This document shows, piece by piece, positions 1 through 8,741 of a stretch of DNA of 64,000 bases. A program made the translations under genes and the position numbers. Positions within the stretch are counted from its first letter, which is position 1; each line of letters begins with the position of its first letter. The stretch is from Acidimicrobiaceae bacterium (GTDB lineage: Bacteria > Actinomycetota > Acidimicrobiia > Acidimicrobiales > Ilumatobacteraceae). Under the pieces are notes generated by a model. It did not search any database, was not told the origin of the DNA, and worked only from the letters and a program-made list of their open reading frames with translations. The DNA is taken from NCBI GenBank assembly GCA_016722025.1, contig JADKGZ010000016.1:1-64000 (forward strand). Direction: 5' to 3'.

Positions 1-1
1 C

Positions 2-820
2 CGGCTCGACTTCATCGTCAACAACGCCTGTCAGACAGTGCGCCGCCTCCCCGACTTCTACCGGCACATGATGGAGACCGAGTCGGTGGCGCTGGCGTCG
101 CTGCCCTCGGCGGCAGCAGCGTTGCTGGGTGCCTACGAGGGCCTGCGCGGCTACGACATGCTGTCATCGGGCCGAGCCACCGACCTCGCGCAGTCGGCTG
201 TGTTGCCGGTTGGCGTCACCCACTCGGCTGCGCTCTCCCAGGCCGCCTTGCTGCCGGAAGACCTCGCCGGTCGCGGCGACCTCTTTCCCCAAGGCCGCCT
301 CGACCAGGACCTTCAGCAGGTGGACCTTCGCGACCGCAACTCGTGGCGGTTGACGATGGCCGAGGTGTCGTCGGTGGAGTTGCTGGAGACCCAGCTGGTC
401 AATGCCGTTGCGCCGTTCGTGCTGAACGCCAGGTTGAAGCCGCTGATGCTGCGCACGCCCGAACGCGACAAGCACATCGTCAACGTGTCGGCGGTGGAAG
501 GTCAGTTCTACCGCCGGTTCAAGACCACTCGCCATCCGCACACCAACATGGCCAAGGCCGCGCTCAACATGATGACGCGCACCTCGGCGGCCGACTATCA
601 CGCCGACGGCATTCACATGAACAGCGTCGACACGGGCTGGGTGAGCGACGAAGACCCTGTGCACATCGCCGAGCGCAAGACCGCGCAACACCACTTCCAC
701 CCGCCCCTCGACATCGTCGACGGTGCCGCCCGCATCGTCGACCCGATCATCGACGGCATCAACACCGGGCGTCACGTGTGGGGCCAGTTCCTCAAGGACT
801 ACGGCCCCACCGACTGGTGA
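2..820 (+). CDS. Short-chain dehydrogenase/reductase, 5' end cut by window edge
   Basis: The frame is open from base 2 to the TGA at 818-820, so the N-terminal Rossmann part lies outside the window. The visible part starts with the SDR-type NNAC stretch following FIV (strand beta-4 of the NAD(P) fold). The catalytic region is unusual: after VNVSAVEG, which supplies the usual Ser, the canonical YxxxK reads TNMAK, so Lys is kept but Tyr is replaced by Thr. The downstream NSVDTGWV matches the usual N-P-G segment after the active site. The substrate is unknown. Assignment to the SDR superfamily is firm; enzymatic activity of the ordinary kind is doubtful without the Tyr. Confidence 0.8.
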   Translation, partial: RLDFIVNNACQTVRRLPDFYRHMMETESVALASLPSAAAALLGAYEGLRGYDMLSSGRATDLAQSAVLPVGVTHSAALSQAALLPEDLAGRGDLFPQGRLDQDLQQVDLRDRNSWRLTMAEVSSVELLETQLVNAVAPFVLNARLKPLMLRTPERDKHIVNVSAVEGQFYRRFKTTRHPHTNMAKAALNMMTRTSAADYHADGIHMNSVDTGWVSDEDPVHIAERKTAQHHFHPPLDIVDGAARIVDPIIDGINTGRHVWGQFLKDYGPTDW

Positions 821-867
821 GCGCGATCCAGTGAGTGCGGTCGCCGGGCGTCGCCGGGCGACCGATC

Positions 868-873
868 TACGCT
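868..873 (+). promoter_or_regulatory. -10 element TACGCT before the sigma factor gene
   Basis: TACGCT ends 6 bases before the ATG at 880, which would place the transcript start at or next to the start codon. No Shine-Dalgarno sequence is present. Confidence 0.5.
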
Positions 874-879
874 GTCGAG

Positions 880-1441
880 ATGGCCCGCACCGTCGCTCTC
901 GATGAGGCCACGCTGGCGGGCTTCCGCAACGGCGACGAGGTGGCGGTGCGTTCGGTGTACCGCCACTACTCCGGTCTCGCGATGGCAGTGGCGCTGCGCG
1001 TCGTGGGCGACCGAGGCCGGGCCGAGGAGGCGGTGCAGCAGGCGTTCCTTCAGGCGTGGCGCAGCGCATCGTCGTTCGAGACGGGCCGCGACCTTGCGCC
1101 CTGGCTGGCCACCATCACTCGCCGCGCCGCCATCGACATCCAGCGCCGTGAGGCCCGCCGGCCGGCCTCCGCGTTGGACGACGCCGACCCCGGCGACCCG
1201 GCCTTGATCGCGCTCCCGCCCAGCGAGGAGCAGGTGTGGGATGCCGCGCAGGTGCGGCTGGCGATCGACGCTCCCCGACGACGAGCGAGAGATCGTCCGC
1301 TTGCAGCACATGCAGGGCTTCACCCAGCAGCAGATCGCCGACCAGCTGGGCATCGCGGTGGGCACGGTGAAGAGCCGCTCGTTCCGGGCTCACCGTGCTC
1401 TGGCCGGTGCACTGGCGCACCTGCGCGAGGTGGCACCATGA
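880..1441 (+). CDS. ECF-type sigma-70 factor (one frameshift)
   Basis: Group IV sigma factor that directs RNA polymerase to a small regulon. The first frame, from ATG 880, carries region 2: AVRSVYRHYSGLAMAVALRV and then the conserved DRGRAEEAVQQAFLQAWR. Region 4 (LPDDEREIVRLQHMQGFTQQ, then IADQLGIAVGTVKSR, the helix-turn-helix) lies in the next frame and ends with TGA 1439-1441. The switch is near 1271, where GACGCTCCCC reads as if one C of a GCC-CTC junction were missing. Restoring it gives a normal protein of about 187 residues. The anti-sigma gene follows 55 bases downstream, the usual pairing for this class. Confidence 0.82.
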
Positions 1442-1496
1442 ACCGAACGGGCGCCATTGGCGTAGTAGAGGTACCTGCTGTGAGGGAGGTGGAACC

Positions 1497-2130
1497 TTGG
1501 CGCACGACGAACTGACCCCCGGCGAAGCAGCACTGATCGAAGAGTACGAGGCGCTGCTCGCCGACCCCTCGCTGTGGGCGGACGTGCCGGCGGAGCTGGA
1601 GGAGCGCGTCGTCGACGCGATCACGGCCGAAGCGGCCGGGGCAACCACCGGCTGGTACGCGTACGAACGGCCGTCGCGCGCTCGGCGCTGGCTGGCCACC
1701 GCCGGTGCCGCTGCGGTCGGCGCCGCTGCCGCGGCGGCGATCGTGCTGTTGGTCACGCACGACTCGTCGCGCTCGCCCGATGCCGTGGTCGCGCTTGCAG
1801 GTACCGACCTCGCACCGGGCGTCGCCGGCACGGCCGGCATCACGGCGGGTCGCCTCCGGCGTGAAGATCGAGTTGGCGGTGCCCGGCCTGCCCCGTCGCG
1901 ATGGCGGCGAGTTCTACCAGGTGTGGTTGAAGAACTGCGATGGCTCCCAGCTGGTGCCCGCCGGTTCGTTCCACGAGCTCGACCGGGCAGTGGCCTGGGC
2001 GGGCGTGGCCCCCGCCGACTACCCGCTGCTCACGGTCACCAAGGAGGTCGTCGCGCCGCCGCAGGGCGCCGCTCAGGGCAGCTCGGGCGAGGTGGTGCTC
2101 AAGGGGGCCGTCGGCGAGTGCCCCACCTGA
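1497..2130 (+). CDS. RskA-like anti-sigma factor, membrane protein (one frameshift)
   Basis: Likely binds and restrains the sigma factor encoded just upstream. Start chosen at TTG 1497 because a strong GGAGGT (1485-1490) sits 6 bases before it. An N-terminal cytosolic part with ALIEEYEALLADPSLWADVP is followed by a basic stretch and one transmembrane helix (residues about 68-83, Ala-rich, then IVLLV). The extracytoplasmic domain GVKIELAVPGLP...GEFYQVWLKNCDG resembles the anti-sigma-K C-terminal domain. The frame changes at GCGGGTCGCC (1846-1853), where one G too many in GGG breaks TAVASGVKIE. Corrected length is about 210 residues. Confidence 0.75.
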
Positions 2131-2140
2131 CGGGCGGCGC

Positions 2141-3130
2141 TCAGCGGGGCGAGTCGCCGCGGCGGTACTCGACGGTGAGCTCGTCGAGTTGCGCCTTCAC
2201 CGCTGGGTCGATGGGTGTCGCAGCAGCGATCACTGCATCGGCGAGTTGTTCCGGTCGCGACGCACCCACGATGGGGCTGGTGACTGCCGGATTGGCCAGC
2301 ACCCACTGCATGGCCAGCGTTGCGGCCGACACTCCCGACGCCGCCGCCAATGACCGCATGGCGTCGATGGTGGTGAACATGTGGTCGTGCCAGTAGCGCT
2401 CGCGGTAGCGGTCGCCCTGCTGGCCGGCCGCGAAGCGGGTGCCGTCGGCGGGATCGTCGCGACGGTGCTTGGCAGTGAGCATGCCACCGGCCAGCGGGTT
2501 GTACGGGATGACCGCGACCCCTTCCTGCTCACACAGCGGGAAGAGCTCGCGCTCGAACTCGCGGAACAGCATGTTGTAGCGCGGTTGCACGCTGTCGAAG
2601 CGCACCGTGCCCAGTGCTTGGCTGCGGCCGAGCGACCGTGCCAGTTGGTAGGCGAGCACGTTGCTGCAGCCCACGTAGCGGGCCTTGCCGGCGTGCACGA
2701 TGTCGTCGAGCGCCTGCAGGGTCTCGTCGATGGGCGTGTTCTGGTCCCACGAGTGCACCTGATACAGGTCGACGTAGTCGGTGCCCAGGCGTTGCAGCGT
2801 GGCGTCGATGGATCGCATGATGTTGTGCCGTGAGTTGCCGCCCTCCCATGGGCGATGGCCGGTGGGGAAGAAGCACTTCGACGCGACCAGCACGTCGGCG
2901 CGTCGCCCGTGCATCCACTCGCCGATGACGCGCTCGGTGTCGCCCATGCCATGCGGATAGGTGGTGACCGGGTACATGTCGGCGGTGTCGAAGAACGTGA
3001 TGCCGGCCTCGACGGCGGCATCCATGATGGCGAAGGACGTGTCGCGATCGCACTGACCGGCAAACGTCATCGTGCCCAGCGTGAGGCGCGGCACCTGAAG
3101 CCCGGTGCGGCCGAAGCGAGTGTGCTGCAT
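2141..3130 (-). CDS. Aldo/keto reductase
   Basis: NAD(P)H-dependent oxidoreductase of the AKR superfamily, 329 residues, a TIM barrel. The start at ATG 3130 gives the typical N-terminus MQHTRFGRTGLQVPRLTLGT. The catalytic tetrad can be read: Asp and Tyr in FFDTADMYP, Lys in VLVASKCFFP, His in YQVHSWDQ. The C-terminal NAD(P)-binding segment SPIVGASRPEQL is present. It is most like the AKR subfamily with Kv-beta/YghZ-type proteins; the substrate cannot be read from sequence. It is divergent to the EamA transporter, with 58 bases between them. Confidence 0.88.
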   Translation of the reverse strand: MQHTRFGRTGLQVPRLTLGTMTFAGQCDRDTSFAIMDAAVEAGITFFDTADMYPVTTYPHGMGDTERVIGEWMHGRRADVLVASKCFFPTGHRPWEGGNSRHNIMRSIDATLQRLGTDYVDLYQVHSWDQNTPIDETLQALDDIVHAGKARYVGCSNVLAYQLARSLGRSQALGTVRFDSVQPRYNMLFREFERELFPLCEQEGVAVIPYNPLAGGMLTAKHRRDDPADGTRFAAGQQGDRYRERYWHDHMFTTIDAMRSLAAASGVSAATLAMQWVLANPAVTSPIVGASRPEQLADAVIAAATPIDPAVKAQLDELTVEYRRGDSPR

Positions 3131-3137
3131 GCCGGCG

Positions 3138-3143
3138 ACCTTA
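3138..3143 (-). promoter_or_regulatory. -10 element TAAGGT before the aldo/keto reductase
   Basis: Read on the minus strand, TAAGGT ends 7 bases upstream of the ATG at 3130. No ribosome binding site is evident. Confidence 0.45.
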
Positions 3144-3188
3144 CCGAGTGGCACTCGTCCCGACGACTCGTGGGTGACTGAGCGGCTC

Positions 3189-4031
3189 ATGCCCGTGCTG
3201 CTCGCTCTCGGTTCTGCGCTCGTCTACGGGGTGGGCGACTACTTCGGGGGTCGCGCCAGCCGGCACCAGGCCAGCGTGATCGTGGCGGCGCTGGGCCAGA
3301 TGGTGAGCCTGGTGCTCGTGTTCGCGGCAGTGATCGTGATGGGCACTCCTGCGCCATCGGCGTCGACGTGGGGTTGGAGCGCGTTCGCCGGCGTGGTCGG
3401 CGCGCTGGGCATCGCCGGGCTCTATCACGGCTTTGCACACGGTGAGATCTCGGTGGTGGCGCCCACCAGCGCCGTCGTCGGCGCGGTGGTGCCTGTCGTC
3501 GTCGGCCTCGTCACCGGCGAGCGGCCGAGTGCGTTGGCACTCGTGGGCATCGTGATCGCAGTGACGGCGGTGGCACTGGTGAGCGGCGCCATCGGCACCC
3601 ACCAGCACAACACCCCACGCAGAATCGTGGTGCTGGCAGTGGGCGTCGGCGCCTGCTTCGGGCTGCTGTTCGTGGCACTCGACCGAGCTGACGCAGCATC
3701 AGGCGTGTGGCCGCTGGTGATCGCCCGCCTCGCGTCGGTACCGCTGCTGTTCGCGATCGCCGGGGCGTCGGGTGCCCGGCCGGCGCGGCATCGCGCCTCG
3801 CTGCAACTGGCGGTGGTTGCCGGCGTGTTCGACATGGGGGCCAACGTGCTGTACCTGGCTGCGGTACGCGGCGGCATGTTGGCCATCGTGTCGGTGGTTG
3901 CGTCGCTCTACCCGGCCAGCACGGTTGCTCTCGCGTTCACCGTCGACGGTGAGCGGCTCACCAAATGGCAGGCCGTCGGCCTCGGCGCCGCCGCGCTGGC
4001 GCTCGTGCTGGTGAGCCTCAGCCGCCAGTAG
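3189..4031 (+). CDS. EamA/DMT-family membrane transporter
   Basis: Integral membrane protein of 280 residues with about ten hydrophobic helices arranged as two EamA halves, as expected for the drug/metabolite transporter superfamily. The first half has the motif LYHGFAHGEISVVAPTSAVV, the second ANVLYLAAVRGGMLAIVSVV, the characteristic end-of-helix signature with a conserved small residue before VAP/VVAS. ATG 3189 is the first Met that places helix 1 at the N-terminus. The 3' end overlaps the convergent metallohydrolase gene by 14 bases. The substrate is unknown. Confidence 0.85.
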   Translation: MPVLLALGSALVYGVGDYFGGRASRHQASVIVAALGQMVSLVLVFAAVIVMGTPAPSASTWGWSAFAGVVGALGIAGLYHGFAHGEISVVAPTSAVVGAVVPVVVGLVTGERPSALALVGIVIAVTAVALVSGAIGTHQHNTPRRIVVLAVGVGACFGLLFVALDRADAASGVWPLVIARLASVPLLFAIAGASGARPARHRASLQLAVVAGVFDMGANVLYLAAVRGGMLAIVSVVASLYPASTVALAFTVDGERLTKWQAVGLGAAALALVLVSLSRQ

Positions 4032-5340
4032 CGCCCGTCGCGTCGGCCACCACCAGCTGGCTCTCGCGAGCTGCGGCGGCGAAGATGCCCTTGCTCATCA
4101 AGCTGGTCTCCACCTTGCGCCGGGCCAGGTAGATGTCGGCCCGGCCACCGTGGATGGCGGGGTCGTCGGGCGCTGCCCAGCCGGCCAGGTCGGCGAGGTG
4201 GCAGGCCAGCCGCATGTCGCCGTCGGCGGCGGCCTGCGCGGCGCGCCGCAGCAGCACGTCGGCCCCGCCGGCAAGCTGGGCCAACGCGGTTGCCAGGTGC
4301 GCATCCGGTGACGGCTTCAGTCGCGACGCGGCACCATCCCACCAGCCGCCGAACTGGCGCCAGATGCCGCGCACCACGAACTCGGGCTCGTCGTAGAGCG
4401 GTCGCAAGTACGGCTTGGCCAGGGTCTCGGCGGGTACCCGCACTGTGTGGATGATGGTGTCGAGCGTGGCGCCCGCGTTCATCATCGCGACCACGTCGCG
4501 CACGATGTCCTCCAGCGCAGTGGCGACATCGTCGAGCACGCGTGCGATGCGTTCCTTGCCCTCGATCGGCAACCCGTGTGCCGGCAGCAGCAACTCGGGC
4601 CCCATCGCCACCATACGCCGAAGTGCTGCCGCCCATTCGATGGGGTAGCGCTGCACCTTCTGCGGGTTCCCCGCGTTGGGGAAGTTCCAGATGAGGAAGT
4701 CGCCGGTGACCACTGCCTTGTGCTCGGGCATCCATGCCCACAGGTGGTCGTCGGTCTCGCCGCGTGCGTGGTGCATCTCGATGCGGTGGCCGCCGACGGT
4801 GATGTCGTGCGATTCGCTGAACGTCTCGGCCGGCCGCAAGGTGTTGCTGGGAAGGAACCTGCGGGCGCCGGGGTTGGCCTTCACCTCGAAACCGCCGCCG
4901 GAGTCGCCGACGTTGAGGTTGAGATCGCCCGAGACACCGCCGAACTGGCGGGCGTTGATGATCAGGTTCCAGGCGTTGGTGTACTCGTAGCGGTCCATGC
5001 GCGTCGCCACGTTCTCGTGGCCGATCACCGTTGGCTGATCCTCACCGAAGAACATGCTGCCACCGATGTGGTCGGCGTGGCCGTGGGTGTAGACGAGGTG
5101 GCTGACGGGTGCGTCGCGCCATGCGCGCAACGACGCCCGCACGGCCTTCCCCGTTTGCACGCCGGAGGCATCGAAGCAGACGAGGCCCTCGTCGGTGTCG
5201 AGTGCCACGCAGTGGCTGAAGCTCTCCACCAGCGCCACGCCGGGTGCGATCTCGCTGAGCTCGTTGCTGACCCGATTCACCGGTTGATCGGTGAGCCCAC
5301 TGTCGATGATGCGCGAAGAAAGTGCCAGGAGATCTGCCAT
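4018..5340 (-). CDS. MBL-fold hydrolase of the alkylsulfatase (SdsA1/BDS1) type
   Basis: Zinc metallohydrolase of 440 residues. The metal-binding motif THGHADHIGG is followed by further ligands in HARGETDDH and GDFLIWN. After the hydrolase domain comes the alkylsulfatase dimerisation region (LRPLYDEPEFVVRGIWRQFG, then GWWDGAASRLKPSP) with an Ala-rich helical tail, which distinguishes this family from lactonases and glyoxalases. The family cleaves linear alkyl sulfates, but the complete SCP2-like C-terminal domain of SdsA1 seems to be missing, so the substrate is uncertain. Start at ATG 5340 is supported by TACCGT 7 bases upstream. Confidence 0.82.
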   Translation of the reverse strand: MADLLALSSRIIDSGLTDQPVNRVSNELSEIAPGVALVESFSHCVALDTDEGLVCFDASGVQTGKAVRASLRAWRDAPVSHLVYTHGHADHIGGSMFFGEDQPTVIGHENVATRMDRYEYTNAWNLIINARQFGGVSGDLNLNVGDSGGGFEVKANPGARRFLPSNTLRPAETFSESHDITVGGHRIEMHHARGETDDHLWAWMPEHKAVVTGDFLIWNFPNAGNPQKVQRYPIEWAAALRRMVAMGPELLLPAHGLPIEGKERIARVLDDVATALEDIVRDVVAMMNAGATLDTIIHTVRVPAETLAKPYLRPLYDEPEFVVRGIWRQFGGWWDGAASRLKPSPDAHLATALAQLAGGADVLLRRAAQAAADGDMRLACHLADLAGWAAPDDPAIHGGRADIYLARRKVETSLMSKGIFAAAARESQLVVADATGATGG

Positions 5341-5347
5341 GCCGCCG

Positions 5348-5353
5348 ACGGTA
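5348..5353 (-). promoter_or_regulatory. -10 element TACCGT before the alkylsulfatase-like gene
   Basis: On the minus strand TACCGT is followed by CGGCGGC and then ATG 5340, a 7-base gap. It lies in the 26-base gap to the upstream acyl-CoA dehydrogenase gene. Confidence 0.45.
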
Positions 5354-5366
5354 GCCGTCGCGGCGG

Positions 5367-6467
5367 TCAGCGGGGGAGGCCGAGTACGCGCTCGCCGAGG
5401 ATGTTGCGCATCACGTTGGAGGTGCCGCCCATGATGGTGTACCCGGGTGCGTAGGAGAGGCCGCGGGTGACGTCGTCCCACAGAGTCGCCTGCGGCCCCA
5501 AGACCCGCGACACGAAGTCGCTGACGCGGATCTCGTGCTCGGTGCAGAAGCACTTGGTCGCCGCGCTGAAGCCAGCTGGAGCCTGCTTGAGCACCTCGCG
5601 GATCACCAGGATGCGACCGATCCGGTAGCCGATCTCGAGCCGCGCGATCTCGTCGCGCACGACCAGGTTCGACGTGTCGGCCTGTGCGAGTGCCATCAGG
5701 TACAGCGCGTGGTTGCTGACCAACCGGTCGATGCCGCCGCGCTCGTGCTCGAGTTGCCGCATCGTCTGCTTGAAGGCGCCCCCTTCCTGGCCGACGAGGT
5801 TCTCCACCGGCACCCGCACGTCGGTGAAGAACACTTCACAGAAGTGGTGGTTGGTGGTCATGTCCTTGATCGGCCGCACTTCGATGCCGGGCGTGTTCAT
5901 CGGCACGATGACCTCGCTGATGCCGGCGTGCGGTGGGCCTTCCTGCGACGTGCGGCAGATGAGGTAGCAGTAGTCGCTGACCGCACCGAAGCTGGTCCAG
6001 ATCTTCTGCCCGTTGATCACGAACATGTCGCCCTGGCGCTCGGCGGAGGTCTTCAGGCTGGCCAGATCGCTGCCGGCGTCGGGTTCGCTCATGCCGATGC
6101 ACCACGTCGTCTCGCCGGCCACGATGCCTGGCAGGAACGCGGCTTGTTGGTCGGGCGTGCCGTAGGCCAGCAGCGCCGGCCCCATCTGACGGTCGGCGAA
6201 CCACGAGGCGGCGATGGGCGCCCCGGCCTTGATGAGCTCCTCGCCGACGATCAATCGGTCGATCGCCGGGCTGGCCGGGCCGCTGTATGGGTTGTCGGGC
6301 CAGGTCATGCCGATCCAGCCGTGCCCGGCCAGTTCCTTGGAGAACTCCTTCGAGTAGCCGTTGATCCACGAGTCGTTCGACCGGCCGAAGCGTGCAACGG
6401 CATCTGCCGCGACGGTGGCGGCCGTGGCGCGGAGCGCGCGCTGTTCGCTTGTCCAAGAGAAGTCCAT
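5367..6467 (-). CDS. Acyl-CoA dehydrogenase
   Basis: FAD-dependent dehydrogenase that introduces the alpha-beta double bond in an acyl-CoA thioester; 366 residues. The N-terminus MDFSWTSEQRALRATAATVA fits the helical domain. The signature CIGMSEPDAGSDLASLKTSA is followed by the beta domain (NGQKIWTSFG). The C-terminal domain ends in YTIMGGTSNVMRNILGERVL, where the more common GGTTEI is GGTSNV. It is more like the FadE28/FadE34-type enzymes of actinobacterial sterol or aromatic breakdown than the short-chain housekeeping enzymes. It is transcribed towards, and 26 bases from, the alkylsulfatase-like gene. Confidence 0.88.
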   Translation of the reverse strand: MDFSWTSEQRALRATAATVAADAVARFGRSNDSWINGYSKEFSKELAGHGWIGMTWPDNPYSGPASPAIDRLIVGEELIKAGAPIAASWFADRQMGPALLAYGTPDQQAAFLPGIVAGETTWCIGMSEPDAGSDLASLKTSAERQGDMFVINGQKIWTSFGAVSDYCYLICRTSQEGPPHAGISEVIVPMNTPGIEVRPIKDMTTNHHFCEVFFTDVRVPVENLVGQEGGAFKQTMRQLEHERGGIDRLVSNHALYLMALAQADTSNLVVRDEIARLEIGYRIGRILVIREVLKQAPAGFSAATKCFCTEHEIRVSDFVSRVLGPQATLWDDVTRGLSYAPGYTIMGGTSNVMRNILGERVLGLPR

Positions 6468-6475
6468 CGGGTTCG

Positions 6476-6481
6476 ATGCTA
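6476..6481 (-). promoter_or_regulatory. -10 element TAGCAT before the acyl-CoA dehydrogenase
   Basis: TAGCAT on the minus strand lies 8 bases before ATG 6467 and supports that start. Confidence 0.4.
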
Positions 6482-6555
6482 GGTGCACCTCGTTGCCGGG
6501 GCGAACTTCGCGGCTCCCGCGACGCTGCTGCCCGCCCCGCCGCAGTCGATCCTGC

Positions 6556-6643
6556 CGATCGGAACCGTTGCGAGCGCAACTGGGGCTCCCCGAAACCGCA
6601 CGTGCGCAACCGGGGAACCCCAGTTGCGCACACAACGATCGGA
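6556..6643. repeat. Long hairpin with flanking direct repeats between divergent genes
   Basis: Bases 6574-6592 pair with 6611-6629 over 19 positions with one mismatch (core GCGCAACTGGGG against CCCCAGTTGCGC). The 18-base loop contains the palindrome CGCACGTGCG (6597-6606). The direct repeat CGATCGGA flanks it at 6556-6563 and 6636-6643. It lies between the starts of the acyl-CoA dehydrogenase and icd, so it is not at a gene end. The remaining sequence of this 326-base gap holds the two promoter regions and nothing else recognisable. Confidence 0.7.
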
Positions 6644-6721
6644 CCACGACGTCCGCACGGCGAGTGGCCGGGCGTGCGGGCGTGCGGGCGGAGCGATTGT
6701 CGAGGGCCGGGCGAGCTGAGC

Positions 6722-6784
6722 TAGTCTCATACAAGTCCGATACAAGTGAGCCGGCGCACGCATGGCGCGGTCACAGCAGAAGGG
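6722..6784 (+). promoter_or_regulatory. Promoter and leader of icd
   Basis: TAGTCT (6722-6727) is a candidate -10. It is followed by the 8-base direct repeat ATACAAGT at 6729-6736 and 6740-6747, copies 11 bases apart, about one helical turn, as in an operator. A Shine-Dalgarno-like AGAAGGG (6778-6784) precedes ATG 6794 by 9 bases. Unlike most genes here, this one would have a leader of about 60 bases. Confidence 0.4.
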
Positions 6785-6793
6785 TGCAACGAG

Positions 6794-8010
6794 ATGGCAA
6801 AGATCAAGGTGAAGAACCCCGTCGTCGAGATGGATGGCGACGAGATGACCCGCATCATCTGGCAGTTCATCAAGGACAAGCTCATCGTGCCCTACCTCGA
6901 CATCGAGCTCGACTACTACGACCTGGGCATCGAGCACCGTGACGCCACCGACGACCAGGTCACCATCGACTCCGCCGAGGCCACCAAGCGCCACGGCGTG
7001 GCAGTGAAGTGCGCCACCATCACCCCCGACGAGCAGCGGGTGGAGGAGTTCGGCCTGAAGAAGATGTGGAAGAGCCCCAACGGCACAATCCGCAACATCC
7101 TCGGTGGCGTCATCTTCCGCGAACCCATCGTCATCAGCAACATCCCCCGCCTCGTGCCCGGCTGGACAAAGCCCATCGTCATCGGCCGTCACGCCCACGG
7201 CGACCAGTACAAGGCAACCGACTACAAGGTGCCCGGCGCAGGCACCGTCACCATGACCTACGTGCCTTCCGACGGCAGTGCCCCGGTGGAGATGAAGATC
7301 GCCGACTTCGGCCCTGACGGCGGCGTGGCGATGGGCATGTACAACTACAACGACAGCATCCGCGACTTCGCCCGCGCCTCGCTGCGCTACGGCATCATCC
7401 GCAACTACCCGGTGTACCTGTCCACCAAGAACACCATCCTCAAGGCGTACGACGGCTCGTTCAAGGACATCTTCGAGAGGTGTACGAGACCGAGTTCAAA
7501 GCGGAGATGGACGCCGCCGGCCTCACCTACGAACACCGCCTCATCGACGACATGGTGGCCTGCGCGATGAAGTGGGAGGGCGGCTACGTGTGGGCGTGCA
7601 AGAACTACGATGGCGACGTGCAGAGCGACACCGTCGCTCAGGGCTATGGCTCGCTGGGCCTGATGACCAGCGTGCTGATGACCCCCGATGGCAAGACCGT
7701 CGAGGCCGAGGCCGCGCACGGCACCGTCACCCGCCACTACCGCGAGCACCAGAAGGGCAACAAGACCTCGACCAACCCCATCGCCAGCATCTACGCGTGG
7801 ACGCAGGGCCTCACCTATCGCGGCCGCATGGACGGCACGCCCGAAGTGGAGGCGTTCGCACAGTCGCTGGAGAACGTGTGCATCGAAGCCGTCGAGGCCG
7901 GCGAGATGACCAAGGACCTGGCGCTGCTGATCGGTAAGGACGCTCCCTGGCTCACCACGGAAGACTTCCTCGACGCGCTCGACCGTCGCCTCCAGGCCAA
8001 GATGGCCTGA
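6794..8010 (+). CDS. icd: Isocitrate dehydrogenase, NADP-dependent dimeric type (one frameshift)
   Basis: TCA-cycle enzyme that oxidises isocitrate to 2-oxoglutarate. The N-terminus MAKIKVKNPVVEMDGDEMTR and the roughly 405-residue length identify the eukaryote-like (IDH1-type) family, not the monomeric enzyme of many actinobacteria. The substrate loop SPNGTIRNILGG and the C-terminal LIDDMVACAMKWEGGYVWAC and EAAHGTVTRHYREH are all present. The frame breaks at about 7476-7480: CTTCGAGAGGTG lacks a G needed for FEEVYETEF. Both halves are otherwise intact. A strong terminator follows the stop. Confidence 0.9.
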
Positions 8011-8019
8011 CGCGTTGCG

Positions 8020-8066
8020 GCTGGGTCACGGCACAGACGGAACCCCGTTCTGTGCCGTGACCCAGC
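8020..8066. terminator. Bidirectional intrinsic terminator hairpin after icd
   Basis: Bases 8020-8037 and 8049-8066 form a perfect 18-bp stem with an 11-base loop. It lies 9 bases after icd and 18 bases before the end of the convergent flavoprotein gene, so it can serve both. There is no T tract, as is common in GC-rich actinobacteria. Confidence 0.85.
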
Positions 8067-8084
8067 AGTCCTGTGAGCCCGGCG

Positions 8085-8735
8085 TCAGGTCGTCTGGGCC
8101 TCGACGGCCAAGGCCTCGGCGTAGTCGTCGTCGAGCCACTTGCGCGTGGTCTCGGCGTCGACGTCGACCACGCCCTGGCAACTGAGGACAGCCGCGCCAT
8201 CAGGCACGTCGGCCAGCTCGGCCCACACCGATTGGTCCCACATGCCACTGCGCATGAACGCCTTCGCGCAATGCATGTAGGTGGTCTCGACCCGAATCAC
8301 GATGGCCGCCTTCGGCGGCTTGGGCAGCTGGAAGCCGTGCAGCAGCTCGGGATCGGTGGAGACGAACGCTGCACCGTTCACACGTACCGTTTCGGCCTTA
8401 CCGGGCGTGATGAGCAGCAGAGCGACACGACCGGTGGCCACGATGTTCTCGAGGGTGTCGAGGCGGTTGTTGCCGCCGAGGTCGGCCATCGCGAGGTGCG
8501 TCGGGTCGAGCACGCGGATGAAGCCACTGGGGCCGCCCCGGGGCGACACATCGGCGTTGCCCAGCACATCGAAGGTACCGATGGTGGCGAATCGGCAGCG
8601 TTCGGCCACGGTCGCCGAAGCCGCGTCGAGCGCCGGCCGCTCCTTGCCGCGGGTGCCGGCGTGGGGATGGCGATAGTGCGTGCGCAACTCGTCGAGCGAG
8701 CCGACGCGGTGCAGGTCGTTGTGGGGATCGAACAT
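8085..8735 (-). CDS. Pyridoxamine-5'-phosphate oxidase-like FMN-binding protein
   Basis: Protein of 216 residues with the split-barrel flavin fold of the MSMEG_1061-type PNPOx-like family. Key segments are the N-terminal helix LDELRTHYRHP, FATIGTFDVLGNADVSPRGG (substrate/flavin edge), LAMADLGGNNRLDTLENIV and VALLLITPGKAETVRVNG, then the C-terminal CAKAFMRSGMWD. These proteins bind FMN or F420 and reduce unknown substrates; they do not usually make pyridoxal phosphate. The ATG 8735 start is favoured over an earlier in-frame codon because TACGGT lies 6 bases upstream. Confidence 0.78.
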   Translation of the reverse strand: MFDPHNDLHRVGSLDELRTHYRHPHAGTRGKERPALDAASATVAERCRFATIGTFDVLGNADVSPRGGPSGFIRVLDPTHLAMADLGGNNRLDTLENIVATGRVALLLITPGKAETVRVNGAAFVSTDPELLHGFQLPKPPKAAIVIRVETTYMHCAKAFMRSGMWDQSVWAELADVPDGAAVLSCQGVVDVDAETTRKWLDDDYAEALAVEAQTT

Positions 8736-8741
8736 TCGGCA

